A stretch of 64,000 nt of DNA from Ornithinibacillus massiliensis (GCF_018310345.1 NZ_JAGXBY010000002.1:310001-374000); one strand, 5' to 3'. Shown: positions 46,213 to 56,118, counted from the stretch's first letter. A program made the numbers and translations. Notes: generated by a model from the letters alone, not told the origin.

Positions 46213-47355
46213 ATGGCAAAGCATATTAAATTAATCGCAACAGCTGCTATGGGACTAGAATCGGTAGTAGCAGAAGAAGTACGGAAGCTTGGTTATGAGG
46301 TAGAAGTGGATAATGGGAAAGTAATTTTTGAAGCTCCAATCTCAGCCATTCCAAGGTGTAATCTTTGGCTTAGAACGGCTGATAGGGTCAAGTTAGTTGT
46401 AGGTGAATTCAAAGCGACTACGTTTGATGAACTTTTTGAAGGTACGAAGGCACTGGCCTGGGAAGAGTATATAAGTGAGGAAGGTCAATTCCCTGTATCC
46501 GGTAAATCGGTTAAATCAACACTCTATAGTGTTCCAGATTGTCAGAAGATAGTGAAAAAAGCTATTGCAGAGCGTTTAAAACGAAAGTATGGAATGGCAT
46601 CCAAAATGCCAGAAACAGGTGCAATGTATAAAGTAGAAGTATCGTTATTAAAGGATATGGCGTTATTAACGATTGATACATCCGGAGTAGGATTACATAA
46701 AAGAGGGTATCGTGTTGGACAAGGGGAAGCACCATTAAAAGAAACAATGGCAGCTGCATTGGTTTTACTTACAAACTGGCGTCCGGAATTCCCGTTAATT
46801 GATCCTTTTTGTGGATCTGGAACGATACCTATTGAAGCAGCTTTGATTGGTCAAAATATTGCCCCAGGATTTAATAGAGAATTTGCTGCGGAGGAATGGG
46901 AAATTATTCGCAATAAGTATTGGGATGAAGCCTTTCAGGAAGCAGAAGATTTAGCCAACTATGATCAGAAGCTAGACATCATCGGAAGTGATATCGATCA
47001 TAAAATGATTGAGATTTCGAAGGCGAACAGTTTAGAAGCAGGCTTAGGTGAATTAGTAACCTGGAAACAAATGCAAGTAAGTGACTTAACTATCCGTAAT
47101 GAAAATGGTTATATTATCGCCAATCCACCTTATGGTCAACGTATTGGTGATCAGGAAGCAGTACAAAAGATGTATAAGGATTTGGGGAATATTATGAAGA
47201 ATCATCCATCCTGGAGTGTATATGTTTTAACAGCTCTTGAATCATTTGAAAAGCATTACGGAACAAAAGCTACTAAAAAAAGAAAGCTATTTAATGGATT
47301 TATTAAGACCGATTACTATCAATACTTCGGGAAAAAAGTAAAGGGGGAAGTATAA
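46213..47355 (+). CDS. ypsC: THUMP-domain 23S rRNA guanine methyltransferase (YpsC/RlmL type)
   Basis: A 380-residue SAM-dependent RNA methyltransferase. The N-terminal ferredoxin-like and THUMP region (about 1-160) is followed by the Rossmann domain with PLIDPFCGSGTIPIEAA near 195-211 and the catalytic NPPYG near 302. The family methylates N2 of guanine in 23S rRNA. The stop overlaps the start of the next gene (TAATG). Exact target is inferred from the family. Confidence 0.92.
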   Translation: MAKHIKLIATAAMGLESVVAEEVRKLGYEVEVDNGKVIFEAPISAIPRCNLWLRTADRVKLVVGEFKATTFDELFEGTKALAWEEYISEEGQFPVSGKSVKSTLYSVPDCQKIVKKAIAERLKRKYGMASKMPETGAMYKVEVSLLKDMALLTIDTSGVGLHKRGYRVGQGEAPLKETMAAALVLLTNWRPEFPLIDPFCGSGTIPIEAALIGQNIAPGFNREFAAEEWEIIRNKYWDEAFQEAEDLANYDQKLDIIGSDIDHKMIEISKANSLEAGLGELVTWKQMQVSDLTIRNENGYIIANPPYGQRIGDQEAVQKMYKDLGNIMKNHPSWSVYVLTALESFEKHYGTKATKKRKLFNGFIKTDYYQYFGKKVKGEV

Positions 47356-48854
47356 TGGCAACTATTTCGGAAATGGAAAAGGAATTTAAGGATTATCTGA
47401 AAGAAATTAACGCAATGCGTGAGGCGGTAACATTAATCCAATGGGATTTACGTACGAAGATCCCAAAAAAAGGTGTGGAGCAGCGCTCAGAAGTAGTAGG
47501 CTATCTATCACAAAAAATACATCAAATGCAAGTTTCTGATAAAATGAAGGCTTTCATTGACGCATTAAAGGATAATACGGAAGATGAAATTATTCAAAAG
47601 TCAGTACTCGAGTGCCTCGATACCTATGAGAAGAATCGAAAAATACCAGAAGATGAGTATAGAGAGTATGTTATGCTCCAATCCAAATCGGAAGCAGTAT
47701 GGCAAGAGGCGAGAAATAAAGCTGATTTCTCTTTATTTCAACCGTACTTAGAGAAGCTAGTAGCATATAACATCAAGTTTGCGAATTACTGGGGCTATAA
47801 AGTAAATATTTATGATGCTTTATTAAATAATTATGAACCAGGTGTAACAGTGAAAACGTTAGATGAGGTATTTCCAAAAGTGCGCAAATCACTTTCGGAG
47901 CTACTTCAAAAGATACAGCAAAGTTCCGTCAAGCCTAATACTGATTTATTAACGGCACATTTTCCTAAACAAGCTCAAGAAGCATTTTCTGTAGAAATTT
48001 TAAATCGTATGGGGTACGATTTTGATGCTGGTCGATTAGACGATACGATTCATCCTTTTGAAATTACTATCAACTTAAATGATGTTCGAATTACTACTCG
48101 ATATGATGAACAGGATTTCCGTATGGCTGTTTTTGGAATTATTCATGAAGCAGGACATGCATTATATGAGCAAAATATTGATAAACGATTAGAAGGTACC
48201 CCACTTGCGTCTGGAACTTCGATGGGTATTCATGAATCACAGTCCTTATTCTGGGAAAACTTTTTAGGCAGAAATAATGTGTTCTGGGAATCCCATTATG
48301 ACGTATTTAAAAAGTACGCACCACAGCATTTTGCACAAGTAGATTTACATGATTTTTATCAAGCGGTTAATGAAGTCAAACCATCTTTAATTCGAATAGA
48401 GGCTGATGAATTAACATACCCACTTCATATTATGATACGATATGAATTAGAAAAAGCATTAATTAACGGAGAGATTGAGGTAAAAGACTTACCGCAATTA
48501 TGGAATGAGAAAATGGTAGAGTACCTAGGAGTTGAACCACCAACAGATAAAGAAGGAGTACTGCAAGACATTCACTGGGCAGGTGGAGACTTCGGTTATT
48601 TCCCATCGTATGCATTAGGGTATATGTATGCAGCACAATTTAAGGATAAAATGAGTGAATCGATTCAGATAGATGAGGTTATTAAATCAGGAGATTTTGC
48701 TCCAATCCGTAAGTGGCTTACTGAGAATATCCATCAGTATGGTAAAATGAAAAAACCACTAGATATCTTAAAAGATGTTACTGGAGAGGGATTAAATCCA
48801 GACTATCTAATAAACTATTTAACAAGCAAATATCGTGAAATTTATAAGCTATAA
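47355..48854 (+). CDS. ypwA: M32 family metallocarboxypeptidase
   Basis: A 499-residue, all-helical zinc carboxypeptidase of the Taq type. The zinc motif HEAGH is in IIHEAGHALYEQN near residue 262, with the third ligand Glu in GIHESQSLFWENF. RIEADELTYPLHIMIRYE and IHWAGGDFGYFPSYALGYMYAAQ are further family signatures. It is translationally coupled to the methyltransferase. It probably trims peptides in the cytoplasm. Confidence 0.94.
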   Translation: MATISEMEKEFKDYLKEINAMREAVTLIQWDLRTKIPKKGVEQRSEVVGYLSQKIHQMQVSDKMKAFIDALKDNTEDEIIQKSVLECLDTYEKNRKIPEDEYREYVMLQSKSEAVWQEARNKADFSLFQPYLEKLVAYNIKFANYWGYKVNIYDALLNNYEPGVTVKTLDEVFPKVRKSLSELLQKIQQSSVKPNTDLLTAHFPKQAQEAFSVEILNRMGYDFDAGRLDDTIHPFEITINLNDVRITTRYDEQDFRMAVFGIIHEAGHALYEQNIDKRLEGTPLASGTSMGIHESQSLFWENFLGRNNVFWESHYDVFKKYAPQHFAQVDLHDFYQAVNEVKPSLIRIEADELTYPLHIMIRYELEKALINGEIEVKDLPQLWNEKMVEYLGVEPPTDKEGVLQDIHWAGGDFGYFPSYALGYMYAAQFKDKMSESIQIDEVIKSGDFAPIRKWLTENIHQYGKMKKPLDILKDVTGEGLNPDYLINYLTSKYREIYKL

Positions 48855-48985
48855 GTAATTTTGGTAGTCGGTATCTTTGTTAGAGTAAGACATGGCAAGA
48901 CTATGGAAAAAGCAATAGCTGTTACAGAATTAGCCTACTAATCAAGTAAATCAGATTGTTTTTCACTAATCATATGCTTCTTAAT

Positions 48986-49024
48986 AAAAGAATTCCGTAT
49001 CATCTAGATACAGAATTCTTTTAT
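48986..49024. terminator. terminator between ypwA and the ba3 operon
   Basis: AAAAGAATTC...GTATC / GATAC...GAATTCTTTT arms with T-rich flanks on the minus strand (TTTTATTAAG). It ends the oxidase transcript and may also serve ypwA. Confidence 0.8.
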
Positions 49025-49054
49025 TAAGGCTACCAGTTCATTACTGGATAGAAT

Positions 49055-50743
49055 TTATCGCCCTATTGGAAAATCAAATGGTACAGATCCTGCTGGTGAA
49101 TGTTGTATAATATCAATAAAAGGTATCGTATATGCTGCAAGAATTAATACTACGGTAATACCAATCCATAATTTCCAATTTTCAAAGTAAGCAGGTGTAG
49201 CTTCAGCATTTTCTTCCTCTTCAGCAATTGGAAATTCTTCTTCACCCTTTGGAGCAAAGAAAGTTAGTTTGATAAAAATGTAAACCATTAAAAGAATACC
49301 GACAAACAAGATTGTTCCACCAATAGCTTGAGCCATTTGGTATCCAATCCATTCTGTTACCTGGTCACCGCCAGCATACTCAGAGTAAGAGGAGCGTCTA
49401 GGTCCACCTAATAGTCCCTGTATATGCATGGCACCAGACATGATGGACATACCAACAGCCCAGACAATAGCTTGAATGATACCTAAACGATTAATCTTCG
49501 GTGTTAGTTTACGACCTCTTAGATGCGGTATTAACCAATAGCTAATTCCAAAGAAAGTTAGCATTACGGTTGTAGCAACAGTCAAATGGAAGTGACCTGT
49601 TACCCAAATCGTATTGTGTACTACTGCGTTCATTTGGTGTGATGCGTTTATAATTCCGCCAGCGCCACCAGGAATAAAGGCTACCATTCCAATAAATGGA
49701 GCTAGGAAACGGACATCTTTCCAAGGTAACTTTTTTAACCAGCCAAATAATCCTTTTGCACCTTTACGACGACCAGTAATTTCGAATGTTGCAAACATGG
49801 AAAACGCGGTCATTAAACTTGGAATGACAACCATAAAGGTTAATACCACTTGAATGAACTTCCATGTTGGATCTATACCAGGTTCTGTTAACTGATGGTG
49901 AAATCCAACTGGGATCGAGAAGAATAGGAATAATACAAATGACATTCTAGCTAATGAATCACTAAATAATTTACCACCGATGATTTTAGGAATAATAGCA
50001 TACCAAGCCATATATGCAGGCAGTAACCAGAAATAGACTAATGGATGACCAAAATACCAAAATAATGTTCTGCTTACCAACACATTAATGGTTTCTGCAA
50101 ATCCAAGAGACCATGGGATAAACTGAATGAGTACTGCTACAGCAACACCTAATGAAGCAATAAACCATAGAATGGTATTGATGGTAACCATAAAGGCAAG
50201 AAGTGGTGATTTTTCACCTGGATGTGCTTTTTTCCAAACAGCTAATTGATGCCAGTTGACAAATCCAGCTATCCAGCTACCAACAACAACTAATGCAAGC
50301 CCAATATAGAATACCGGATGTGCTCGAAGTGGTGCATAGAATGTATAGAGTACACTTGCTTCACCAAGCAGAATCATGGTAGCTGTTAGAATCGTACCGA
50401 TTACCATAATCCAAAAGGCAATCCATGCAATCTTACGTTGTTTATCTGAAATACCTACTGTTTTTCCCATTAAGGAAAAATGAAACCCTATAATAAAGTA
50501 GGTGGTTAAGACTAGCCCTAAAATGACACCATGTACGGTAAGAACTTGATAATAGTCAATCCCAAATGGTAAGGTGAATTTTCCTGTACGTACGAAAACT
50601 TGTAGTAAGCCCATTAGTCCACCTATAAATAATGAGATAAATGCAATAGATAGAAACGACATATAAAGTCTTGATTCAGGTTTAGATATAGGTAATGCCA
50701 GAGCGGAAGTTTGTCTATCGATTACTTTTCTTGCTAACTGCAT
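49055..50743 (-). CDS. cbaA: ba3-type cytochrome c oxidase subunit I
   Basis: A 562-residue heme-copper oxidase subunit with about 13 helices. The heme ligand region LTVHGVILGLVLTTYF is near 71, WYFGHPLVYFWLLPAYMAWY (CuB His) is near 234, and the paired histidines in GHFHLTVATTVML near 390 complete the site. The sequence lacks the Glu of A-type oxidases and fits the B-type (ba3) family known from alkaliphilic and thermophilic bacteria. It overlaps subunit II by one base. It is a second terminal branch downstream of the qcr complex. Confidence 0.95.
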   Translation of the reverse strand: MQLARKVIDRQTSALALPISKPESRLYMSFLSIAFISLFIGGLMGLLQVFVRTGKFTLPFGIDYYQVLTVHGVILGLVLTTYFIIGFHFSLMGKTVGISDKQRKIAWIAFWIMVIGTILTATMILLGEASVLYTFYAPLRAHPVFYIGLALVVVGSWIAGFVNWHQLAVWKKAHPGEKSPLLAFMVTINTILWFIASLGVAVAVLIQFIPWSLGFAETINVLVSRTLFWYFGHPLVYFWLLPAYMAWYAIIPKIIGGKLFSDSLARMSFVLFLFFSIPVGFHHQLTEPGIDPTWKFIQVVLTFMVVIPSLMTAFSMFATFEITGRRKGAKGLFGWLKKLPWKDVRFLAPFIGMVAFIPGGAGGIINASHQMNAVVHNTIWVTGHFHLTVATTVMLTFFGISYWLIPHLRGRKLTPKINRLGIIQAIVWAVGMSIMSGAMHIQGLLGGPRRSSYSEYAGGDQVTEWIGYQMAQAIGGTILFVGILLMVYIFIKLTFFAPKGEEEFPIAEEEENAEATPAYFENWKLWIGITVVLILAAYTIPFIDIIQHSPAGSVPFDFPIGR

Positions 50744-51252
50744 TATTCATACACCTCCAAGGTGGCATACATTAGATGATGCCCAATTCCACAATACTCG
50801 TTACATACAATGGTATACGTACCCGGTTTGTTCATAACGGTTTCGAGACTACTTACATAACCTGGTTCAACCATCATGTTTACATTTGTGCCAGCAACAT
50901 TAAAACCGTGAACAACATCTTTTGTTGCTACCTGGAATAGAACCGTTGATCCTTTAGGAATCCGGATGTGTTTCACCGAATTTCCTTCCTCATCCTTTCC
51001 CAAGTCATAATAGAAGGCACTAGCAGCAATGTTTACGATATACTTATCATCGTCTACCTGTGTTAACCCTAAGTTTTCTGGTTTAAAGGCTTCATTTGAC
51101 TCAATATTGTTTGGGTCGATGGTAACGCCATGACTTTGTGGATGTGTTCCTTGCCAGAATGCGCCATAACCTAGCACGCTTAAGAATACAATTAGGGAAC
51201 CAATTCCAAATGTTAACCAGATTTTTTCATACTTATGCAAATGCATCCTCAT
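50743..51252 (-). CDS. cbaB: ba3-type cytochrome c oxidase subunit II
   Basis: A 169-residue subunit with one N-terminal helix (about 12-32) and an outer cupredoxin domain that holds the CuA site: VVHGFNVAG supplies the His and CNEYCGIGHHLM the two Cys, His and Met. AAAAGGAG precedes the ATG; a second ATG two codons later is possible. It delivers electrons from cytochrome c to subunit I. Confidence 0.95.
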   Translation of the reverse strand: MRMHLHKYEKIWLTFGIGSLIVFLSVLGYGAFWQGTHPQSHGVTIDPNNIESNEAFKPENLGLTQVDDDKYIVNIAASAFYYDLGKDEEGNSVKHIRIPKGSTVLFQVATKDVVHGFNVAGTNVNMMVEPGYVSSLETVMNKPGTYTIVCNEYCGIGHHLMYATLEVYE

Positions 51253-51270
51253 TCACACTCCTTTTCTTAG

Positions 51271-51408
51271 TTACCTCGAAATAAATAACGCAAATGCACC
51301 AATCCAACTGATGATGATAAATACACCTAATAGCATTACTGAAATGAAGGTACCTTTTAGTTCGGGCTTTTCTTTCTCAGATGCTTTTTTTGTTTCTTGA
51401 TTTCGCAT
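51271..51408 (-). CDS. cytochrome c oxidase subunit IIa-like small protein
   Basis: A 45-residue protein: a charged start (MRNQETKKASEKEKPE) and one membrane helix ending GAFALFISR. The KGTFISVMLLGVFIIISWIGAF stretch fits the subunit IIa family, which replaces the first helix of subunit II in ba3 oxidases. GGGAGGA lies nine bases before the ATG. It is the first gene of the oxidase operon and ends 18 bases before subunit II. Confidence 0.75.
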   Translation of the reverse strand: MRNQETKKASEKEKPELKGTFISVMLLGVFIIISWIGAFALFISR

Positions 51409-51650
51409 AAGAGATCCTCCCTTTTGATTTGTTAGTTATTACACCTTCATCATACACAAATTTCCAATACAGAAAATGCCAATCAGCTAACGTTCATCTT
51501 TTGTTCAATAGTGCCTTGGAATCCTTGGTATTACTGCGTTTTATAAGAAGAGAACGAAATGAATTGTGGCAGAAATATGTAAAAATAAGTAATAAATTAT
51601 GAAAAGCGTAACAAACTAACTTCAAAAATGGCTTTTTAAAAGGTGAGACC

Positions 51651-52736
51651 ATGACAATTATTTGTTCTGTTGGGAGAGCTATACCAAAATATGAAATAGC
51701 TCAAAATCAAGTAAAAGATTTAGTACAGAAGATTTTTCAGTACTCAGAAAGGGAAGTAACGAGACTTTTACCAGTATTTGATAATGCTTCGATCCAATCT
51801 AGACAATTTGTAGTAGAGGAGGATTGGTTTTTAACGGATCACAGCTTTGAAGAACGTAATGGCTTGTACCAGCAATATTCGATTGATTATGCTACTCAAG
51901 CAATGGATGATTGCTTACAGCGTGCTAATCTGATAGAGGCAATATCCTATGAGGATATTGACTTACTTTCATTTGTATCTAGTACCGGTGTTTCTACTCC
52001 TTCTGTGGATGCCTATTTGATGAACAAACGTCCATTTCGGCCTAATGTAGACCGAATGCCTCTTTGGGGATTAGGGTGTGCTGGTGGAGCGATTGGATTA
52101 TCTAGAGTGTTTAATTGGCTGAAGGCCAATCCAAGTAAAGTCGCTATGCTAGTCACTTGTGAGCTGTGTAGTCTTACATTTCAAAAAACAGATAATAAGA
52201 AAAGTAATTTAGTTGGAACAGCTTTATTTGGAGATGGGATTAGTGCTGTATTACTCATTGGAGAAAAGTCTCCGTTTCGCAATAAGCTGAATAAGCCCTT
52301 ACCGGTTATTCAATCTTATAGCTCGTATACCGCGAAGAATTCTACAGATGTAATGGGGTGGAAGGTAGTCAATACAGGATTTGAAGTTATTTTCTCAAAG
52401 AGTATTCCTACACTAGTTAACACCGTTTGGAAGCCCCATATGGAAATGTTTTTACAGGATACGGGTTTACAGGTAGAGGATATTCATAGTGTAATCGCAC
52501 ATCCTGGAGGAAAGAAGGTAATCGAAGCCATGATAAACGCATTACATATTCCGAAAGAGAGACTTAAATATACGTATAAGATACTAGAAGATCATGGCAA
52601 TATGTCCTCCTCCACGGTGCTCTATGTTTTACGAGAATGGTTACAGCAGGATATGGTACCTGGAAATAAAGGCATTGTCTGTGCATTAGGGCCTGGTTTT
52701 AGTTCTGAAATATTATTACTGGAGTGGGATGAATAA
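51651..52736 (+). CDS. bpsA: type III polyketide synthase (BpsA/BcsA-like)
   Basis: A 361-residue chalcone-synthase-fold enzyme. The active-site Cys is in LWGLGCAGGAIGLSR near 143, His in IAHPGGKKV near 283 and Asn in DHGNMSSST near 316. The B. subtilis homologue makes alkylpyrones from long-chain acyl-CoA and malonyl-CoA. AAGGTGAGACC precedes the ATG. The stop overlaps the following methyltransferase start (TAATG), as in the B. subtilis bpsA-bpsB pair. Confidence 0.93.
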   Translation: MTIICSVGRAIPKYEIAQNQVKDLVQKIFQYSEREVTRLLPVFDNASIQSRQFVVEEDWFLTDHSFEERNGLYQQYSIDYATQAMDDCLQRANLIEAISYEDIDLLSFVSSTGVSTPSVDAYLMNKRPFRPNVDRMPLWGLGCAGGAIGLSRVFNWLKANPSKVAMLVTCELCSLTFQKTDNKKSNLVGTALFGDGISAVLLIGEKSPFRNKLNKPLPVIQSYSSYTAKNSTDVMGWKVVNTGFEVIFSKSIPTLVNTVWKPHMEMFLQDTGLQVEDIHSVIAHPGGKKVIEAMINALHIPKERLKYTYKILEDHGNMSSSTVLYVLREWLQQDMVPGNKGIVCALGPGFSSEILLLEWDE

Positions 52737-53254
52737 TGGCATTATGGATGTGGATGTTAATTTTATTTATTATTGGACAACGATTAGTAGAATTAGTTAT
52801 TGCTAAACAAAATGAGAAATGGATGAAGGCAAGAGGGGGAATCGAAACAGGAAGTGCACATTACAAATGGTTTATTTATTTACATATTCTGTTTTTTATA
52901 AGCGTCTTTTTAGAAACATCGATGAAATTGGTTAATCAGGAGGTTGTCTTTAGTTATTTCTATTTTTTCGTATTTTTATTGGCACAGTTGGCTAGGTTTT
53001 GGTGCATCTACTCTCTTGGGCGATTTTGGAACACTAAAATCATTGTTATGCCTAGAGTGGCCTTAATTAAAAAGGGTCCTTATAAATATATAAAGCATCC
53101 GAATTACGTTATTGTAGCTGTTGAACTCTTTGTGATTCCGATGTTATTTGGTGCGTATCTAAGTGCAATTGTATTCCCAATACTCCATGTGTTGTTATTA
53201 AGGATTCGAATTCCAGCAGAGGAGAAAGCATTAACTTCGATACCAAAGCTATAA
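52736..53254 (+). CDS. ypbQ: isoprenylcysteine carboxyl methyltransferase family protein (BpsB/YpbQ)
   Basis: A 172-residue membrane methyltransferase with four to five helices and the C-terminal SAM-binding pattern GPYKYIKHPNYVIVAVEL near 118-135 followed by RIPAEEKAL. The B. subtilis partner of BpsA methylates alkylpyrones. Coupled translation with the synthase supports the same role here. Confidence 0.9.
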   Translation: MALWMWMLILFIIGQRLVELVIAKQNEKWMKARGGIETGSAHYKWFIYLHILFFISVFLETSMKLVNQEVVFSYFYFFVFLLAQLARFWCIYSLGRFWNTKIIVMPRVALIKKGPYKYIKHPNYVIVAVELFVIPMLFGAYLSAIVFPILHVLLLRIRIPAEEKALTSIPKL

Positions 53255-53283
53255 AAAAACGGTAATCAACTTTGATTACCGTT
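53252..53283 (-). terminator. terminator for the cold-shock gene
   Basis: ACGGTAATCAA / TTGATTACCGT with a two-base loop; on the minus strand it is followed by seven T residues. It also covers the end of ypbQ on the plus strand. Confidence 0.85.
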
Positions 53284-53302
53284 CTTCATTATATAGGTTT
53301 TT

Positions 53303-53503
53303 TTATTTTTTAACTACGTTAGCTGCTTGTGGACCACGTTCACCTTCAACGATCTCGAAGGAAACTTCTTGGCCTTCTTCTAGTGTCTTAAAGCCTTCAC
53401 CTTGGATAGCTGAATAGTGAACGAATACATCGTTCCCACCTTCAACAGAAATGAAACCATAGCCTTTTTCTGCATTAAACCATTTTACTACTCCGTTTTC
53501 CAT
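53303..53503 (-). CDS. cspD: cold-shock protein (CspD-like)
   Basis: A 66-residue single cold-shock domain RNA chaperone. RNP1 KGYGFI and RNP2 VFVHY are intact and the end is [22 protein letters not shown] precedes the ATG. A good promoter lies about 150 bases upstream, leaving a long leader as is usual for csp genes. The paralogue letter is by similarity to memory and by the nearby ypgQ-like gene. Confidence 0.92.
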   Translation of the reverse strand: MENGVVKWFNAEKGYGFISVEGGNDVFVHYSAIQGEGFKTLEEGQEVSFEIVEGERGPQAANVVKK

Positions 53504-53660
53504 GTAAATAATCCTCCTAAAACCTTCACGTAATCGTGATAATACAAATCAGAAAAATGAGTATCAAAAAAGGCAGCTCTTAAAGAAAGACTGGATCATA
53601 TCAACCCACTTCTTCCGTTCGAAGCTACCACTTTTAATGATCCATAAATCTTCATTGCTT
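53504..53660 (-). promoter_or_regulatory. long structured 5' leader of the cold-shock gene
   Basis: About 150 transcribed bases between promoter and start. Two hairpins are visible on the minus strand: GGATCAT / ATGATCC enclosing about 35 bases, and a short CACG/CGTG hairpin nearer the ribosome site. Cold-shock genes are often controlled through such leaders. Confidence 0.5.
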
Positions 53661-53666
53661 GTGATA

Positions 53667-53695
53667 AATATAGCTTATTTTGATATGTCAGTCAA
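53667..53695 (-). promoter_or_regulatory. sigma-A promoter of the cold-shock gene
   Basis: On the minus strand TTGACT, 17-base spacer, TATATT: near-consensus. Confidence 0.7.
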
Positions 53696-53848
53696 GTTGC
53701 AAATTGGTATATAATACGGAATAATCCAATCTGTCTGTTATTTAACTGACATTCATTGTATAATTATAGTATGTTGTTTATTAGCTGAAATATGTATTAT
53801 ATTATTTTTTTCTGGTCAGCAAAAAATGGTAAAAAGGAGATAAGAAGA

Positions 53849-55525
53849 ATGAAAATGAAGTCCGATATAGAAATCGCACAAGAAGCTACGTTAAAGCCGA
53901 TACATAAGATTGCTGAAGAACTTAATTTATCCGATGAAGATTATGAACCCTATGGCCATACAAAGGCTAAATTATCCGATCGGCTTTTGGCTAAATTAGC
54001 TGATAAACCGAATGGGAAAGTGATTTTAGTAACTGCCATTAGTCCGACACCAGCGGGAGAAGGGAAATCCACAGTTACTGTAGGTCTTGGACAAGCATTG
54101 AATAAGATTGGAAAAAAGACTGTCATTGCACTACGAGAGCCTTCACTTGGTCCGGTAATGGGAATTAAAGGTGGCGCAGCTGGTGGTGGATACTCCCAAG
54201 TACTTCCAATGGAAGATATAAATTTGCATTTCACCGGTGACTTACATGCTATTACAAGTGCTAATAATGCTTTAGCAGCTATGATTGATAACCATATTCA
54301 TCAGGGGAATGAATTAAATATTGACCCAAGAAGAATTGAATTTAAACGGGTTATGGACATGAATGACCGCGCTTTAAGACAAATTGTAGTCGGTCTTGGT
54401 GGACCGTTACGAGGAGTTCCTAGAGAGGATGGCTTCAATATTACGGTTGCTTCAGAGATTATGGCAATCCTATGTTTGTCTAACGATTTACAGGACCTAA
54501 AGAACCGAATTTCTAATATTGTTATTGGCTATACCTACGAAGAAGAGCCCGTTTATGCTCGAGATTTGAAGGTAGAGGGTGCTTTAACACTCCTTTTGAA
54601 GGATGCGATTAAGCCTAATTTAGTCCAAACAATCGAAAATACACCAGCCATCATACATGGTGGCCCTTTTGCTAATATTGCACACGGATGTAATAGTATT
54701 ATTGCTACAAAGACAGCAGCGAAATTAGGAGAATATGTAGTAACAGAAGCGGGATTTGGTGCAGATTTAGGAGCGGAAAAGTTCCTTGACATTAAGACCA
54801 GAGCTGGAAATATTGAAACCGATGCAGTAGTCATTGTTGCGACAGTGCGGGCTTTAAAAATGCATGGTGGTGTGCCAAAGGATGAGCTTACAGTAGAAAA
54901 TATTGACGCACTGAAGGCTGGTATGGAAAACCTTCAAAAGCATATTGAAACGATCCAGTACTTTGGCTTACCATTTGTGATTGCTATTAATCAATTTCCA
55001 ACAGACACAACGAATGAAGTGGAATATATTAAAGCATGGTGTGAGGAAAGCAACTATGAAGTAGCATTGACAAATGTATGGGCTCAGGGAGGAGAAGGTG
55101 GAATAGAACTCGCTGAAAAAGTTGTCCAAACGATTGAATCAAAAGAAAAACAGTTTAAGCATGTTTATGAGCTAGAGGATGCATTAGATACGAAAATCAT
55201 TAAAATCGCTAAAACCGTATATGGTGCGGATGGCGTAGAATTTTCATCCAAAGCCAAAAAACAGCTTGCTTTCTTTGAAAAGCAAGGCTGGGGGAACTTA
55301 CCGGTTTGTATGGCAAAAACACAGTATTCATTGTCGGATAACCCTGCATTACTTGGACGACCAACGGGCTTTACAATTACGATAAGAGAGTTCCGCCCTT
55401 CTATCGGAGCTGGATTTATTGTCGCATTAACCGGTGATATTATGACGATGCCAGGACTTCCAAAGAAACCAGCCGCCTTAAAGATGGATGTAACAGAAGA
55501 TGGTAAGATTGTAGGGCTATTTTAA
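53849..55525 (+). CDS. fhs: formate--tetrahydrofolate ligase
   Basis: ATP-dependent synthesis of 10-formyltetrahydrofolate. The nucleotide motif [19 protein letters not shown] is near 65-83 (TPAGEGKST is diagnostic) and [22 protein letters not shown] follows; the end is DGKIVGLF. The length is 558 residues. AAGGAG is nine bases before the ATG; the open frame extends upstream without a ribosome site. Together with thyA and dfrA nearby it is part of folate one-carbon metabolism. The HD gene overlaps its stop. Confidence 0.96.
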   Translation: MKMKSDIEIAQEATLKPIHKIAEELNLSDEDYEPYGHTKAKLSDRLLAKLADKPNGKVILVTAISPTPAGEGKSTVTVGLGQALNKIGKKTVIALREPSLGPVMGIKGGAAGGGYSQVLPMEDINLHFTGDLHAITSANNALAAMIDNHIHQGNELNIDPRRIEFKRVMDMNDRALRQIVVGLGGPLRGVPREDGFNITVASEIMAILCLSNDLQDLKNRISNIVIGYTYEEEPVYARDLKVEGALTLLLKDAIKPNLVQTIENTPAIIHGGPFANIAHGCNSIIATKTAAKLGEYVVTEAGFGADLGAEKFLDIKTRAGNIETDAVVIVATVRALKMHGGVPKDELTVENIDALKAGMENLQKHIETIQYFGLPFVIAINQFPTDTTNEVEYIKAWCEESNYEVALTNVWAQGGEGGIELAEKVVQTIESKEKQFKHVYELEDALDTKIIKIAKTVYGADGVEFSSKAKKQLAFFEKQGWGNLPVCMAKTQYSLSDNPALLGRPTGFTITIREFRPSIGAGFIVALTGDIMTMPGLPKKPAALKMDVTEDGKIVGLF

Positions 55526-56118
55526 TGAACCAAAACGAACAAATTTTAGTGATTCAAGCATATTGTCAAAAACTTTTTGGCAAAGATTCAACCGGACATG
55601 ACTTTTTTCATTTAAAACGGGTAGCAAGACTTGCAAGTCAAATTGCAAAACAAGAGAATGCGAACACTTTTATCTGTGTATCAGGTGCTTGGCTTCATGA
55701 TGTTGGAGATCATAAATTGTTCGATGCCCCTGCAAGAGCCCTTAACGATATGGACAAATTCTTGACTTCTATACAGGTTTCTAAGGAGGATATTCAAGCC
55801 ATTCATCAAGCAATAGAAAACATATCTTTCAGTAAAGGGAAAATACCATCGTCCATAGAAGGAAAAATCATTCAAGACGCTGATCGAATAGATGCCATTG
55901 GTGCAGTTGGTATTGCAAGAACGTTTGCATATGGAGGGGCGAAGGGAAGGCTAATGTATCATGATGTAGAAAAGCAGGATACATCATTACAGCATTTTTA
56001 TGATAAAATTTTACATCTAAAGGATACGTTACATACAGATGCGGCTAAAAAACTAGCTGAGGAAAGACATGCATTTGTTGAAGCCTTTATCGAACAATTT
56101 CTCGAAGAATGGGGATAA
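55525..56118 (+). CDS. ypgQ: HD-domain phosphohydrolase (YpgQ-like)
   Basis: A 197-residue HD hydrolase. The metal ligands are visible: GHDFFHLKRV near 25, the HD pair in WLHDVGDHK near 57, and the Asp in IIQDADRIDAIGAVGIARTFAYGG near 118-140. B. subtilis YpgQ is a manganese-dependent pyrophosphohydrolase on nucleotides. It starts inside the fhs stop (TAATG) so is coupled to it. Confidence 0.85.
   Translation: MNQNEQILVIQAYCQKLFGKDSTGHDFFHLKRVARLASQIAKQENANTFICVSGAWLHDVGDHKLFDAPARALNDMDKFLTSIQVSKEDIQAIHQAIENISFSKGKIPSSIEGKIIQDADRIDAIGAVGIARTFAYGGAKGRLMYHDVEKQDTSLQHFYDKILHLKDTLHTDAAKKLAEERHAFVEAFIEQFLEEWG

Noticed and set aside
51600..51616. TGAAAAGCGTAACA upstream of bpsA as a cre site
   Set aside because: The central CG is displaced relative to the consensus, so the match fails at the essential positions.
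53792..53848. N-terminal extension of fhs
   Set aside because: The extra codons run through the promoter region, are AT-rich, and AAGGAG is placed for the ATG at 53849.
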